This document shows, piece by piece, positions 18,988 through 28,313 of a DNA stretch of 64,000 nucleotides. The notes under the pieces were generated by a model. That model ran no database searches. It was given only the letters and a program-made list of their open reading frames with translations, and was not told where the DNA came from. Numbering within the stretch: position 1 is the first letter of the stretch; each line of letters opens with the position of its first letter. A program made the position numbers and the translations under genes. This stretch comes from Stella humosa (GTDB taxonomy: Bacteria > Pseudomonadota > Alphaproteobacteria > ATCC43930 > Allostellaceae), in NCBI RefSeq assembly GCF_006738645.1, contig NZ_AP019700.1:3546001-3610000 (forward strand). Reading direction: 5' to 3'.

Positions 18988-21030
18988 ATGGGGCAATGGC
19001 AGGCTGGGGTCGATGTCGGCGGAACCTTCACGGACCTTCTTTTCATCGACGAGGCCGAGCGCCGCTTCCGGGTGGTCAAGGTGCCCTCCACCCCCGACGA
19101 CCAGTCGCGCGGCATGCTGGCCGGCATCCGCGACAGCGGCCTGGCGCCGGAGGCCCTGAGCTCGCTCGTCCACGGCACGACGGTCGGCACCAATGCCGTG
19201 CTGGAGCGCAAGGGCGTCGTCTGCGGCCTGATCACCACCGTCGGCTTCCGCGACGTGCTGGAGCTGGGCCGCCGCACCCGCCCCTTCGGCTACGGCATGA
19301 TCGGCAGCTTCGAAGCGCTGATCCCGCGCGAGATGCGGCTGGAAGTGCCCGAGCGGCTGGACGCGCGCGGCAACGTGCTGATCGCGCTGGACGAAGAGGC
19401 GGTCCGGGCCGCCATCCGCCGGCTGATCGACGCCGGGGCGGAGGCCCTCGTCATCAGTTTCCTCCATTCCTACGTGAACCCCGCGCATGAGCAGCGCGCG
19501 GCCGAGATCGCCCGCGAACTGTGGCCCAACCCCTTCATCTCGGTCGGCTCGGACATCCTGCGCGAGGTGCGCGAGTTCGAGCGCGGCAGCACGGCCGCCG
19601 TCAACGGCTACATCCAGCCGATCATGGCCCGCTATCTGGGCCGCCTGCAGAAGGAGCTGAAGCTCGCCCGCTTCCGCAGCGAGCTGCTGGTCATGCAGGG
19701 CAATGGCGGCACCATGAGCGGCAAGGCCGCGGCCGACTATGCCGTGCAGACGGTGATGTCCGGCCCGGCGGCGGGCGCGCTGGCGGCTGCCCGGATCGGC
19801 CAACAGTCCGGCCATCCGAACCTGATCGGCTGCGACATGGGCGGCACCAGCTTCGACGTGACGCTGATCCGCGGCGGCGAACCCGCCCTTTCGGCCGAGA
19901 AGGACATCGCCTACGGCGTGCCCATCCGCGTGCCGATGATCGACATCCACACCATCGGCGCCGGCGGCGGCTCAATCGCGCGCATCACCAAGGCGGGTCT
20001 GCTGCAGGTCGGCCCCGACAGCGCCGGCGCCAACCCCGGCCCGATCTGCTATGGCCGCGGCGGCACCGAGCCGACCGTGACCGACGCCAACCTGGTGCTG
20101 GGCAAGCTCGATACCGCGGCCCTGCCGGGCGTGGCCGGCGGCGTCTCGATCGAGGCGGTGAAGGCCGCCATCGTCGAGAAGATCGGCCGGCCGCTGGGGC
20201 TGGACGCGATCGAGGCGGCGGCGGCCATCATCACGGTCGCCAGCAACCACCTGGCCAGCGCCATCCGCCTGGTCTCGATCGAGCGCGGCTATGACCCGCG
20301 CGACTTCGCCCTATTCCCCTTCGGCGGGGCGGGACCGCTGCATGCCGTCGCACTGGCCCGCGAGTTGGGCGTGCCGACGGTGCTGGTGCCGCGCTTCCCC
20401 GGCCTTACCTCGGCGCTGGGCTGCATCCTGGCCGACCTGCGGCATGATTTCGTGCGCACCCTCAACCTGCCGCTGGCCAGCGTCGACCCGGCCATGGTCG
20501 ATGCCATCTATGCCGAGCACGAGGCGCGCGGCCGCACCCAGGTCGAGGGCGAGGGCGTGCCGGTCGATGGCGTCGATGCCCTGTTCGAGGCCGACCTGCT
20601 CTATCGCGGGCAGAGCCACGTGCTGCGCGTGCCGGTCACCCGGCCGTTCGACCCGGCCCAGGTGAAGGCCAGCCTGGAGGCGCTCTACAAGCGCCGCTTC
20701 GACATCGAGCTGATGGAGATGACGGCCATCCTGTCGAACCTGCGCACGGCCGTGTTCGGCCGGCGCCAGCGCATCGACTTCTCGATCTTCGCGCCGGAGC
20801 CGGGTGGCAGCCTGGAGGCAGCCCAACGCGCCAGCCGGCGGGTCTATTTCGCCGGCCGTTGGCTCGACACCCCGGTCTATGCCCGCGAGGGTCTGCCGGT
20901 TGGCGCCACCATCGCCGGCCCGGCCATCGTGGCCCAGCTCGACACCACCATCCTGATCGACCCCGGCGCCACGGCGACGGTGGATGCGGTCGGGAACCTG
21001 GTCATCGCCGTCGGCGCAAGCGCGGCCTGA
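18988..21030 (+). CDS. Hydantoinase/oxoprolinase subunit A (HyuA family), pair 1
   Basis: The 680-residue protein opens with the hydantoinase A N-terminal nucleotide-binding motif (AGVDVGGTFTDLL), has VHGTTVGTNAVLERKG, the second phosphate loop CDMGGTSFDV near residue 290, IGAGGGSIA and the FPFGGAGPLHA motif. The family uses ATP to open cyclic amides (N-methylhydantoin, 5-oxoproline) or to carboxylate ketones (acetone or acetophenone). ATG 18988 follows AGGAAGGA. It works with the B subunit encoded 13 bases later; the following transporter genes point to an imported substrate. Confidence 0.93.
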   Translation: MGQWQAGVDVGGTFTDLLFIDEAERRFRVVKVPSTPDDQSRGMLAGIRDSGLAPEALSSLVHGTTVGTNAVLERKGVVCGLITTVGFRDVLELGRRTRPFGYGMIGSFEALIPREMRLEVPERLDARGNVLIALDEEAVRAAIRRLIDAGAEALVISFLHSYVNPAHEQRAAEIARELWPNPFISVGSDILREVREFERGSTAAVNGYIQPIMARYLGRLQKELKLARFRSELLVMQGNGGTMSGKAAADYAVQTVMSGPAAGALAAARIGQQSGHPNLIGCDMGGTSFDVTLIRGGEPALSAEKDIAYGVPIRVPMIDIHTIGAGGGSIARITKAGLLQVGPDSAGANPGPICYGRGGTEPTVTDANLVLGKLDTAALPGVAGGVSIEAVKAAIVEKIGRPLGLDAIEAAAAIITVASNHLASAIRLVSIERGYDPRDFALFPFGGAGPLHAVALARELGVPTVLVPRFPGLTSALGCILADLRHDFVRTLNLPLASVDPAMVDAIYAEHEARGRTQVEGEGVPVDGVDALFEADLLYRGQSHVLRVPVTRPFDPAQVKASLEALYKRRFDIELMEMTAILSNLRTAVFGRRQRIDFSIFAPEPGGSLEAAQRASRRVYFAGRWLDTPVYAREGLPVGATIAGPAIVAQLDTTILIDPGATATVDAVGNLVIAVGASAA

Positions 21031-21042
21031 GGGAGCCCCAGC

Positions 21043-22722
21043 ATGGCAATCGATCCCGTAACGCTGGCCGTCATCCAGAACGGCCTGCGCCAGATCGCCA
21101 GCGAGATGGACCTGGTGCACGAGAAGACGTCCTTCTCGCCCGTCATCTCGGAGGCCTTCGACCGCTCCAACGGCATCTATCACCGCGAGACGGGCGAGGT
21201 CATCGCCCAGGGCGAGATGGGGCTGCCGATCTTCGTCGGCGTCATGCAGTTCACCACCCAGGCGGTGATCGAGCGGCGCCACGACCTGGAGCCGGGCGAC
21301 ATCATCATCGTCAACGACCCGTACCTGGGCGGCACCCATCTGATGGACGTCAAGATGGTGAAGCCGTTCTATTATCGCGGGAAGCTGTGGTGCTACCTAT
21401 CCAACACCGGCCACTGGCCGGACACGGGCGGGATGGTGCCGGGCGGCTTCGCCACCAAGGCGACCGAGATCCAGCAGGAAGGGCTGCGCATCCCGCCGGT
21501 GAAGCTCTATCGCCGCGGTGAGATCGTCCAGGACATCGTCGACATGATCCTGACCAACATCCGTGTGCCCGAGGAGCGGATCGGCGACATCAAGGCCCAG
21601 GTGGGGGCGCTCACCGTCGGCGAGCGCCGGCTGACCGAGCTGCTCGACCGCTACGGCGCCGACACGGTCGAGGATGCGATCGGCGAGTTGAAGGCCCGGT
21701 CCGAGCAGCAGATGCGCGCCTATATCGCGGGCGTGCCGGACGGCACCTACACCTTTTCCAGCTTCATCGACAGCGACGGCATCGTGAACGAGCCGCTGGA
21801 AATCGCGCTCGACATGACCGTCAGCGGCGACGAGATCCATTTCGACCTGTCGCGCTCCAGCCCGCCCTGCAAGGGGCCGCTGAACGGCGTCTGGGGCGCC
21901 ACCCAGTCGGCCGTCTATGTCGCGATCAAGCACATCTTCCCTGACGTGCCGATCAATTCCGGCTGCTTCGCGCCGCTGAAGATCGCCAAGCCGACCGGCA
22001 CCTTCCTGGTGGCCGAGTATCCCCGCCCCGTCGCCGGCTGCGCGTCCGAGGTGGCCCAGCGGGTGATGGAGGCGGTATTCGGGGCCATGGGCGAGGCCAT
22101 CCCCGAGCGGATGTTCGCGGCCCCCGCCGGCACCAGCGGCAACTTCAGCCTGGGCGGCTACGACCCGGGCGAGGACCGCAGCTACATCATGTATTTCTTC
22201 TCCGGCGGCGGCTATGGCGGCTGGTGGGAAACGGACGGCCTGACCAACGGCTGCTCCACCGTCGGCATTTCCAAGACCCAGCCGGTCGAGATCCTGGAGC
22301 AACACTACCCGCTGGTGTTCGAGGAGTATGCGCTGCGCGAGGGCTCGTCCGGCGCCGGTCGCCATCGCGGCGGCTACGGCATCAGCTATCGCATCCGCCT
22401 GCTGCGCGGCACCGCCATGGCGTCCTTCCTGATGGATCACGGGCGCGAGGGGCCGCCCGGCCTGATGGGCGGCGTGGCCGGCGCCACCAACGAGCTGATC
22501 GTCAGCCAGAACGGGACCACCAGCATCCCCGAGCACATCTCCAAGGGCGAGGGCTACGAGCTGCGCCCGGGCGACTGGGTGCAGGTGCGCACCCCCGGCG
22601 GCGGCGGCTATGGCGAGGCGATGGAGCGCGACCCGCTGCTGGTCCGGCGCGACATCGAGCGCGGCTACATCACGGCATCGGAGGCCAGGCACTGGTATCC
22701 CCCGGCAACCGCCGCAGAGTAG
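21043..22722 (+). CDS. Hydantoinase/oxoprolinase subunit B (HyuB family), pair 1
   Basis: The 559-residue product matches the HyuB family: DPVTLAVIQNGLRQIASEMD at the start, the block PGDIIIVNDPYLGGTHLMD near residue 90, GGFATKATEIQQEG, and the Gly-rich C-terminus RTPGGGGYGEA. It is the large partner of HyuA in a cytosolic complex. The gene follows hyuA closely and precedes a binding-protein gene by 57 bases. The actual substrate is not predictable from these motifs. Confidence 0.93.
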   Translation: MAIDPVTLAVIQNGLRQIASEMDLVHEKTSFSPVISEAFDRSNGIYHRETGEVIAQGEMGLPIFVGVMQFTTQAVIERRHDLEPGDIIIVNDPYLGGTHLMDVKMVKPFYYRGKLWCYLSNTGHWPDTGGMVPGGFATKATEIQQEGLRIPPVKLYRRGEIVQDIVDMILTNIRVPEERIGDIKAQVGALTVGERRLTELLDRYGADTVEDAIGELKARSEQQMRAYIAGVPDGTYTFSSFIDSDGIVNEPLEIALDMTVSGDEIHFDLSRSSPPCKGPLNGVWGATQSAVYVAIKHIFPDVPINSGCFAPLKIAKPTGTFLVAEYPRPVAGCASEVAQRVMEAVFGAMGEAIPERMFAAPAGTSGNFSLGGYDPGEDRSYIMYFFSGGGYGGWWETDGLTNGCSTVGISKTQPVEILEQHYPLVFEEYALREGSSGAGRHRGGYGISYRIRLLRGTAMASFLMDHGREGPPGLMGGVAGATNELIVSQNGTTSIPEHISKGEGYELRPGDWVQVRTPGGGGYGEAMERDPLLVRRDIERGYITASEARHWYPPATAAE

Positions 22723-22779
22723 GCCCGGGGAAGCTACAGCCAGGCAACAGGGACGGCAGAACAGGGGAGAGTTAGGATC

Positions 22780-23943
22780 ATGGCAAAGAAGCTTGTCGTC
22801 AGCCGCCGCAAGGTATTGGCGGGCATCGCGGCCACCACCGGGCTCACCATCTGGTCGCCCCGGCTGTCGGCCCAGGCGGGCGAAATCGCGGTCGGCGCGA
22901 TGGTGCCGATCACCGGCCCCTTCAACGTGTCGGGCCAGCAGTACCACTTCTCGCTGCAGATGGCGCAGGACGAGATCAACGCCAAGGGCGGCGTTGCCGG
23001 CAAGAAGCTGAAGATCGTCTTCGAGGACGTGAAGGACAGCAACAGCGTGGCGGTGAACGCCTATCTCAAGGTGGTGCGCGACATCAACCCGCCGCTCGTC
23101 TTCCTGTCCAGCTACACGACGCAGAACCTGGCGACCGAGCCCGAGGTCACCAAGGCGCAGATCCCGGCCATGTATGCCGGCGGCGGCGACGCCGTGCACA
23201 TGAAGAAGAACCCCTGGATGTTCCGCATCCGCCCGGCCGACGGCATCCAGGCACTCGCCCTGGCCAAGCACGCGACCGAGGGGCTGGGCAAGAAGAAGAT
23301 CGGCATCCTCTTCGTCCAGAACGATTTCGGCCAGCCCGGCGCCATCGCGGCCGAGAAGGTGATCAAGGCGGCCGGTGCCGAGGTCGTGGGCATGGAGGCC
23401 TATGCCTTCACCGACAACGACATGTCGGCCCAGATCCAGAAGCTGAAGAATGCCGGCGCCGACTGCCTGATGTGCATTTCCTACGGCAAGGACGGGGCGC
23501 TGATCCTGAAACTCGCCAAGGAGATGGGGATCAACCTGCCGATCGTCGTATCGTCCGGCATCATGGTGCCGGCCGCGCGCAACCTGATCGCGCCCGACGA
23601 GCTGGCCAACGTCCATGGCGTCATGGATTCCAACCTGGCGGCCGAGCGCGGGCCGGAGGTGGCAGCCTACATCAAGGGCTTCAAGGACCGCTTCAAGATC
23701 GATCCCGACCCCTACGGCTCCTGCTACTATGACGGCGCCTGGATCCTCAAGGGCATCCTGGACAAGGTCGGCCCCGACCGCGCCAAGGTCCGCGACGAGC
23801 TGAAGGCGGTGAAGGACTACAAGGGCATCACCAATACCTTCACCACCGACGCCGACGGCAACATGGTCCATTCGCTGGCCGTCTTCGGCATCAAGCCCGG
23901 CACCCGCGAGCCGGTGTTCGTGCGCACGATCAACGCCTCCTGA
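22780..23943 (+). CDS. ABC transporter substrate-binding protein, branched-chain amino acid/amide type (LivK-like)
   Basis: This 387-residue periplasmic protein has an apparent Tat signal (SRRKVLAGIAATTGLTIW, then SAQA), unusual for soluble binding proteins but frequent in this family in alphaproteobacteria. The mature region shows the Peripla_BP_6 fold: VGAMVPITGPFNVSGQQ, the DVKDSN hinge and PAMYAGGGDAVH. It would present an amino-acid-like or amide ligand to the permeases. Its position between hydantoinase genes and permeases suggests that the ligand is the hydantoinase substrate. A strong hairpin follows the stop. Confidence 0.92.
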   Translation: MAKKLVVSRRKVLAGIAATTGLTIWSPRLSAQAGEIAVGAMVPITGPFNVSGQQYHFSLQMAQDEINAKGGVAGKKLKIVFEDVKDSNSVAVNAYLKVVRDINPPLVFLSSYTTQNLATEPEVTKAQIPAMYAGGGDAVHMKKNPWMFRIRPADGIQALALAKHATEGLGKKKIGILFVQNDFGQPGAIAAEKVIKAAGAEVVGMEAYAFTDNDMSAQIQKLKNAGADCLMCISYGKDGALILKLAKEMGINLPIVVSSGIMVPAARNLIAPDELANVHGVMDSNLAAERGPEVAAYIKGFKDRFKIDPDPYGSCYYDGAWILKGILDKVGPDRAKVRDELKAVKDYKGITNTFTTDADGNMVHSLAVFGIKPGTREPVFVRTINAS

Positions 23944-23952
23944 CCACCCGGA

Positions 23953-23978
23953 CGGGGCCGGCGCAACCGCCGGCCCCG
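23953..23978 (+). terminator. Hairpin between binding-protein and permease genes
   Basis: Two 11-base arms (CGGGGCCGGCG and CGCCGGCCCCG) pair perfectly across the four-base loop CAAC. No T-run follows, so it is more likely an attenuating or mRNA-protecting stem that lets the binding protein be made in excess over the membrane subunits than a full terminator. Confidence 0.6.
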
Positions 23979-24003
23979 CCTGACATTGCCGGGGGCAGGT
24001 CCA

Positions 24004-24882
24004 GTGTCGCAGCAACTCATCCAGCTTATCGTCAGCGGCTTGGCCGTCGGCTCGGTCTACGCGCTGGTCGGGCTCGCCTTCATCATGGTGAACGAGGCGA
24101 CCGGCGTGGTGAACTTCGCCACCGGCCAGATGGTGGCGATCGGCTGCTTCCTGGCGGTCACCACCGGCATCCAGCTCGAACTGCCGCTGGTCGCAGCCTA
24201 TCCGGCGGCGCTGGCCGCCATGGCGCTGTTCGGCATCGTCTTCTATGCCGTCGTCTTCCGGCCGCTGCAGGACCGGCCCGTCGTCACCGTCATCATCGGC
24301 ACGGTGATGATCGGCATCGTCATCCAGAACGCGGCACTGATCACCTGGGGCTCGGTGCCGTTCCGGCCGCGCTCGCCCTTCGGCCGCCAAGTGGTGGACG
24401 TCTTCGGCGCCTCCATCTCGGCCCATGCGCTGTTCGTGATCGCGGTGGCCTTCCTGATGATCGGGCTGCTCTACGTCTTCATCTACAAGACCGCGATCGG
24501 CGCGCGCATGCGGGCCGTGGCCCAGGACCGCGACGCCGCCCGGCTGATGGGGATCGGCGTCGACCGTATGTTCGTGCTGACCTGGGTCATCGCCGGCCTG
24601 CTGACCGGGACCGCCGGCATCCTGGTCGGGCCGATGTGGTTCGCCGACGTGAACATGGGTGATCCGATCGCGCTGAAGGCCTTTGCGGCCATCATCATCG
24701 GCGGCTTCTCCAGCGTGCCCGGCGCCATCGTCGGCGGCATCCTGGTCGGCCTGTCGGAGATGCTGGGCGCCGCGTACATCTCGTCGGCCTACAAGGACGG
24801 TCTGGTCTTCCTGGTGATGATCCTCTTCCTGCTGGTGCGCCCGCAGGGGATCTTCGGCGAACGGATCGGGCAGCGAGCATGA
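24004..24882 (+). CDS. Branched-chain amino acid-type ABC permease, LivH-like
   Basis: The 292-residue membrane protein starts with IQLIVSGLAVGSVYALVGLA, a LivH hallmark, and continues with the conserved NFATGQMVAIG and the loop MRAVAQDRDAARLMGIGVDR that contacts the ATPase. GTG at 24004 is preferred, with the purine-rich GGGGGCAGG upstream; a TTG at 23986 is possible but lies before that site. It forms the pore with the LivM-like protein, whose gene overlaps its stop (ATGA). Confidence 0.93.
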   Translation: MSQQLIQLIVSGLAVGSVYALVGLAFIMVNEATGVVNFATGQMVAIGCFLAVTTGIQLELPLVAAYPAALAAMALFGIVFYAVVFRPLQDRPVVTVIIGTVMIGIVIQNAALITWGSVPFRPRSPFGRQVVDVFGASISAHALFVIAVAFLMIGLLYVFIYKTAIGARMRAVAQDRDAARLMGIGVDRMFVLTWVIAGLLTGTAGILVGPMWFADVNMGDPIALKAFAAIIIGGFSSVPGAIVGGILVGLSEMLGAAYISSAYKDGLVFLVMILFLLVRPQGIFGERIGQRA

Positions 24883-25835
24883 AACCCCAGCGCAACCGGC
24901 TGGCGCTGGCCGCCGCCACCCTGGCCTTCGTGCTGGCGCTGGTCCTGCCGGCCTTCGTCAGCGGCTATGGCATCCGCATCCTCAACCTGGCCCTGATCTC
25001 GGCCATCGCCGTCATCGGCCTCAACTTCGCCTTCGGCTATGCCGGGCTGATCACGCTGGCCCAGGCCGGGTTCGTCGGCTGCGGCGCCTACCTGACGGCG
25101 ATCCTGTCGACGGCGCTGGGACTGCCGCCCTGGCTGTCGATCCCGGCCGCGGTGGTCGGCACCACCCTCATTTCCGTCACCATCGGCCTGCCGATGCTGC
25201 GGTTGAAGGGACACTACCTGGCGCTCGCGACGTTGGGCTTCAACGTCTCCTTCGTCATCGTCGCCACCAACTGGAAGTCTGTGATGGGCGGCACGGACGG
25301 CATCTCCGGCATTCCCTCGCTGACGTTGGCCGGATGGTCGGCCGCCACCGACCACCGCTACTACTATGTGCTGTGGCTCGCCCTGGCGGCGGCTACCTGG
25401 ATCGCCTGGCGCATCCGCTACTCCCATATCGGCCTGGCGATGATCGCCGTGCGCGACGACGAGATCGCGACGGGTGCCGCCTCGGTCGGCGTCACCCGCA
25501 TCAAGGTGCAGGCCTTCGCGCTGTCGGCGGCCTATGCCGGGCTGGCGGGTGCCCTCTTCGCCCACATGACCAACTTCGTGGCGCCCGACGACTTCGCCCT
25601 CAGCCATTCGATCATCTATCTCGCCATGCTGATCATCGGCGGCGAGGGCTCGATCCTGGGCGCGATCGCCGGCGCCGTCATCGTCACCTTCATGCCCGAA
25701 CTGATGCGCGACCTGGGGCAGGCCTACATGATCGTCTTCGGCGGGCTGATGCTGCTCATCCTCATCTTCCTGCCCAAGGGGCTGCTCAGCCTGGCCGGCA
25801 TGGTCGGGCGCCGGCTGCGGATCGCCGGCCGATGA
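24879..25835 (+). CDS. Branched-chain amino acid-type ABC permease, LivM-like
   Basis: The 318-residue protein has multiple membrane helices and the LivM features NFAFGYAGLITLAQAGFVGCGAY-like block near residue 45 and the coupling loop MIAVRDDEIATGAASVGVTR near residue 190, followed by KVQAFALSAAYAGLAGALFA. It pairs with LivH. Both its start and stop overlap neighbours by four bases, so the five transporter genes are translated together. Confidence 0.93.
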   Translation: MKPQRNRLALAAATLAFVLALVLPAFVSGYGIRILNLALISAIAVIGLNFAFGYAGLITLAQAGFVGCGAYLTAILSTALGLPPWLSIPAAVVGTTLISVTIGLPMLRLKGHYLALATLGFNVSFVIVATNWKSVMGGTDGISGIPSLTLAGWSAATDHRYYYVLWLALAAATWIAWRIRYSHIGLAMIAVRDDEIATGAASVGVTRIKVQAFALSAAYAGLAGALFAHMTNFVAPDDFALSHSIIYLAMLIIGGEGSILGAIAGAVIVTFMPELMRDLGQAYMIVFGGLMLLILIFLPKGLLSLAGMVGRRLRIAGR

Positions 25836-26597
25836 CCGATCCCATCCTCACGATCGACGGCCTGTCGAAGAATTTCGGCGGCGTGCGAGCCGTGCAGTCG
25901 GTGTCGCTGGCCGTGCCCCCCGGCCGCGTCTTCTCCGTCATCGGCCCCAACGGAGCGGGCAAGACGACCCTCATCAACGTCATGACCGGCATCCTGCCAT
26001 CCTCCGGCGGGCGGGTGCGCCTGGGCCAGCGCGACATCACCGATGCGCCGGCCCATGTGGTGGCCGCCGCCGGCATGGTCCGCACCTTCCAGAACGGCCG
26101 CCTGTTCCAGCGCCTGACGGTGCTGGAGAATGTGCTGGTCGGCGCCCACCACCTGCTGCCGCAATCGGTCTGGTCGGCGATCGCCGGGCGTGCCGCGCGG
26201 CGGCGCATGGGCGACATCCAGGCCCGCGCGCGTGCGCTGCTGAAGACGCTGGGCCTGACCGACGATGCCGACCGGCTGGTGGGCGCCCTGCCCTATGGCC
26301 GCCAGCGCATGGTCGAGATCGCCCGGGCGCTGGTGTCGGAGCCCCGCCTGCTGCTGCTCGACGAGCCCGCCGCCGGCCTCAACTCGGGCGAGGTCGAGCG
26401 CCTGCGCGAGATCCTCCAGGGCCTGCGCGAGCAGGGCCTGACGCTGCTGCTGGTGGAGCACAACATGGGCCTCGTCATGCGGGTGGCCGACCGCATCGCC
26501 GTCATCAGCTTCGGCGAGAAGATCGCAGAGGGCACGCCGGCAGAAGTCCGCGCCGACCCCAAGGTGCTGGAAGCCTATCTGGGCCACGGGTATCGCC

Positions 26598-26611
<14 letters not shown>
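25832..26611 (+). CDS. Branched-chain amino acid-type ABC ATPase, LivG-like
   Basis: The 259-residue ATPase has Walker A GPNGAGKTT near residue 39, the Liv-typical RTFQNGRLFQRLTVLENV, a degenerate signature LPYGRQRMVEIARAL and Walker B LLLLDEPAAGLN. The C-terminal extension ending HGYRHAED is standard for LivG. ATG at 25832 overlaps the LivM stop. It hydrolyses ATP at the inner face of the membrane to drive import, as a heterodimer with the LivF-like protein. Confidence 0.93.
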
Positions 26612-27305
<694 letters not shown>

Positions 27306-27308
27306 ACC

Positions 27309-28313
27309 ATGCCAGACAGCGGACCCGCCCCGGGCAGCGTGCCCGCCATCGACCTGTCGCCCGTCCTGGCCGGGGTGCCGGGCGCGGCGGCCGAGGCCGG
27401 GCGCGCCATCGACCGCGCCTGTCGCGAGACGGGCTTCCTCACCATCGTCGGCCATGGCGTGCCGCTGTCCCTGATCCAGGAGACCAGGCGGCAGGCCAAC
27501 GCCTTCTTCGACCTGCCCCGCCCGGAGAAGGCGCGCATCGCCCGGGCCGCGCCGGCCTTCAACCGCGGCTGGGGTGCGGTCGGCGAGGAGAGCCTGGCCA
27601 AGACGCTGGGAGCAGCCGCCCCGCCCGACTACAAGGAATACCTGTCGATCGGGCCGGTCGACACCAGCGACGATCCCTATTTCCACCGCCCGGAAGCTTT
27701 CCCGCATTTCGCCGCCAACCGCTGGCCGGACGCGCCGGACGGGCTGCGCCCGGCCTTCACCGCCTATTTCCGCGCCATGGAGCGGCTGGCAGCCGACCTG
27801 ATGGAACTGTTCGCCGTGGCGCTCGACTTGCCGCCCGGCTTCTTCGCCGACAAGATCGACCGGCAGTGCGGCAGCCTGCGCGTCATCAACTACCCGGCCC
27901 AGACCGACGGGCCGGAGGATGGGCAGTTGCGCGCAGGCGCCCACACCGACTATGGAAGCCTGACCATCCTGCACGCCGAGGACCGGCCGGGGGGCTTGCA
28001 GGTGCGCCAGCCCGACGGCGGCTGGATCGACGTGCGGCCGACGCCGGACAGCTTCGTCGTCAACATCGGCGACCTGATGGCGATGTGGACGAACGATCGC
28101 TGGGTGTCGACCCTGCACCGCGTCGGCAACCCGCCGCGGGCCGATGCCGCCGCCAGCCGGCGCCTCAGCCTCGTCTTCTTCCACCAGCCGAACTACGACG
28201 CGCTGATCGAGTGCCTGCCGAGCTGCCGGGCACCCAACGAGCCGCCGCGCCACCCGCCGATCACGTCCGGCGCCCATCGCCTGCGCAAGCTGAACAGGGC
28301 CAATGACTACTGA
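27309..28313 (+). CDS. Isopenicillin-N-synthase-type Fe(II) oxygenase (2OG-Fe(II) superfamily)
   Basis: The 334-residue enzyme has the DIOX_N domain (IDRACRETGFLTIVGHGVP) and the 2OG-Fe(II) jelly roll with iron ligands His212 and Asp214 (AHTDYGS) and His270 (STLHRV); Arg285 in RRLSLVFF would bind the 2-oxoglutarate carboxylate. It probably hydroxylates or demethylates the substrate that the neighbouring importer brings in. It overlaps the second hydantoinase A gene by 11 bases, a strong sign of functional linkage. Its specific substrate cannot be told. Confidence 0.9.
   Translation: MPDSGPAPGSVPAIDLSPVLAGVPGAAAEAGRAIDRACRETGFLTIVGHGVPLSLIQETRRQANAFFDLPRPEKARIARAAPAFNRGWGAVGEESLAKTLGAAAPPDYKEYLSIGPVDTSDDPYFHRPEAFPHFAANRWPDAPDGLRPAFTAYFRAMERLAADLMELFAVALDLPPGFFADKIDRQCGSLRVINYPAQTDGPEDGQLRAGAHTDYGSLTILHAEDRPGGLQVRQPDGGWIDVRPTPDSFVVNIGDLMAMWTNDRWVSTLHRVGNPPRADAAASRRLSLVFFHQPNYDALIECLPSCRAPNEPPRHPPITSGAHRLRKLNRANDY

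Noticed and set aside
21397-24426. Very long open frame (about 1000 codons) on the minus strand
   Set aside because: It lies antisense to the hyuB, livK and livH genes, has no domain, and is rich in His/Asp/Gly/Arg blocks typical of reverse-complemented GC-rich coding DNA.
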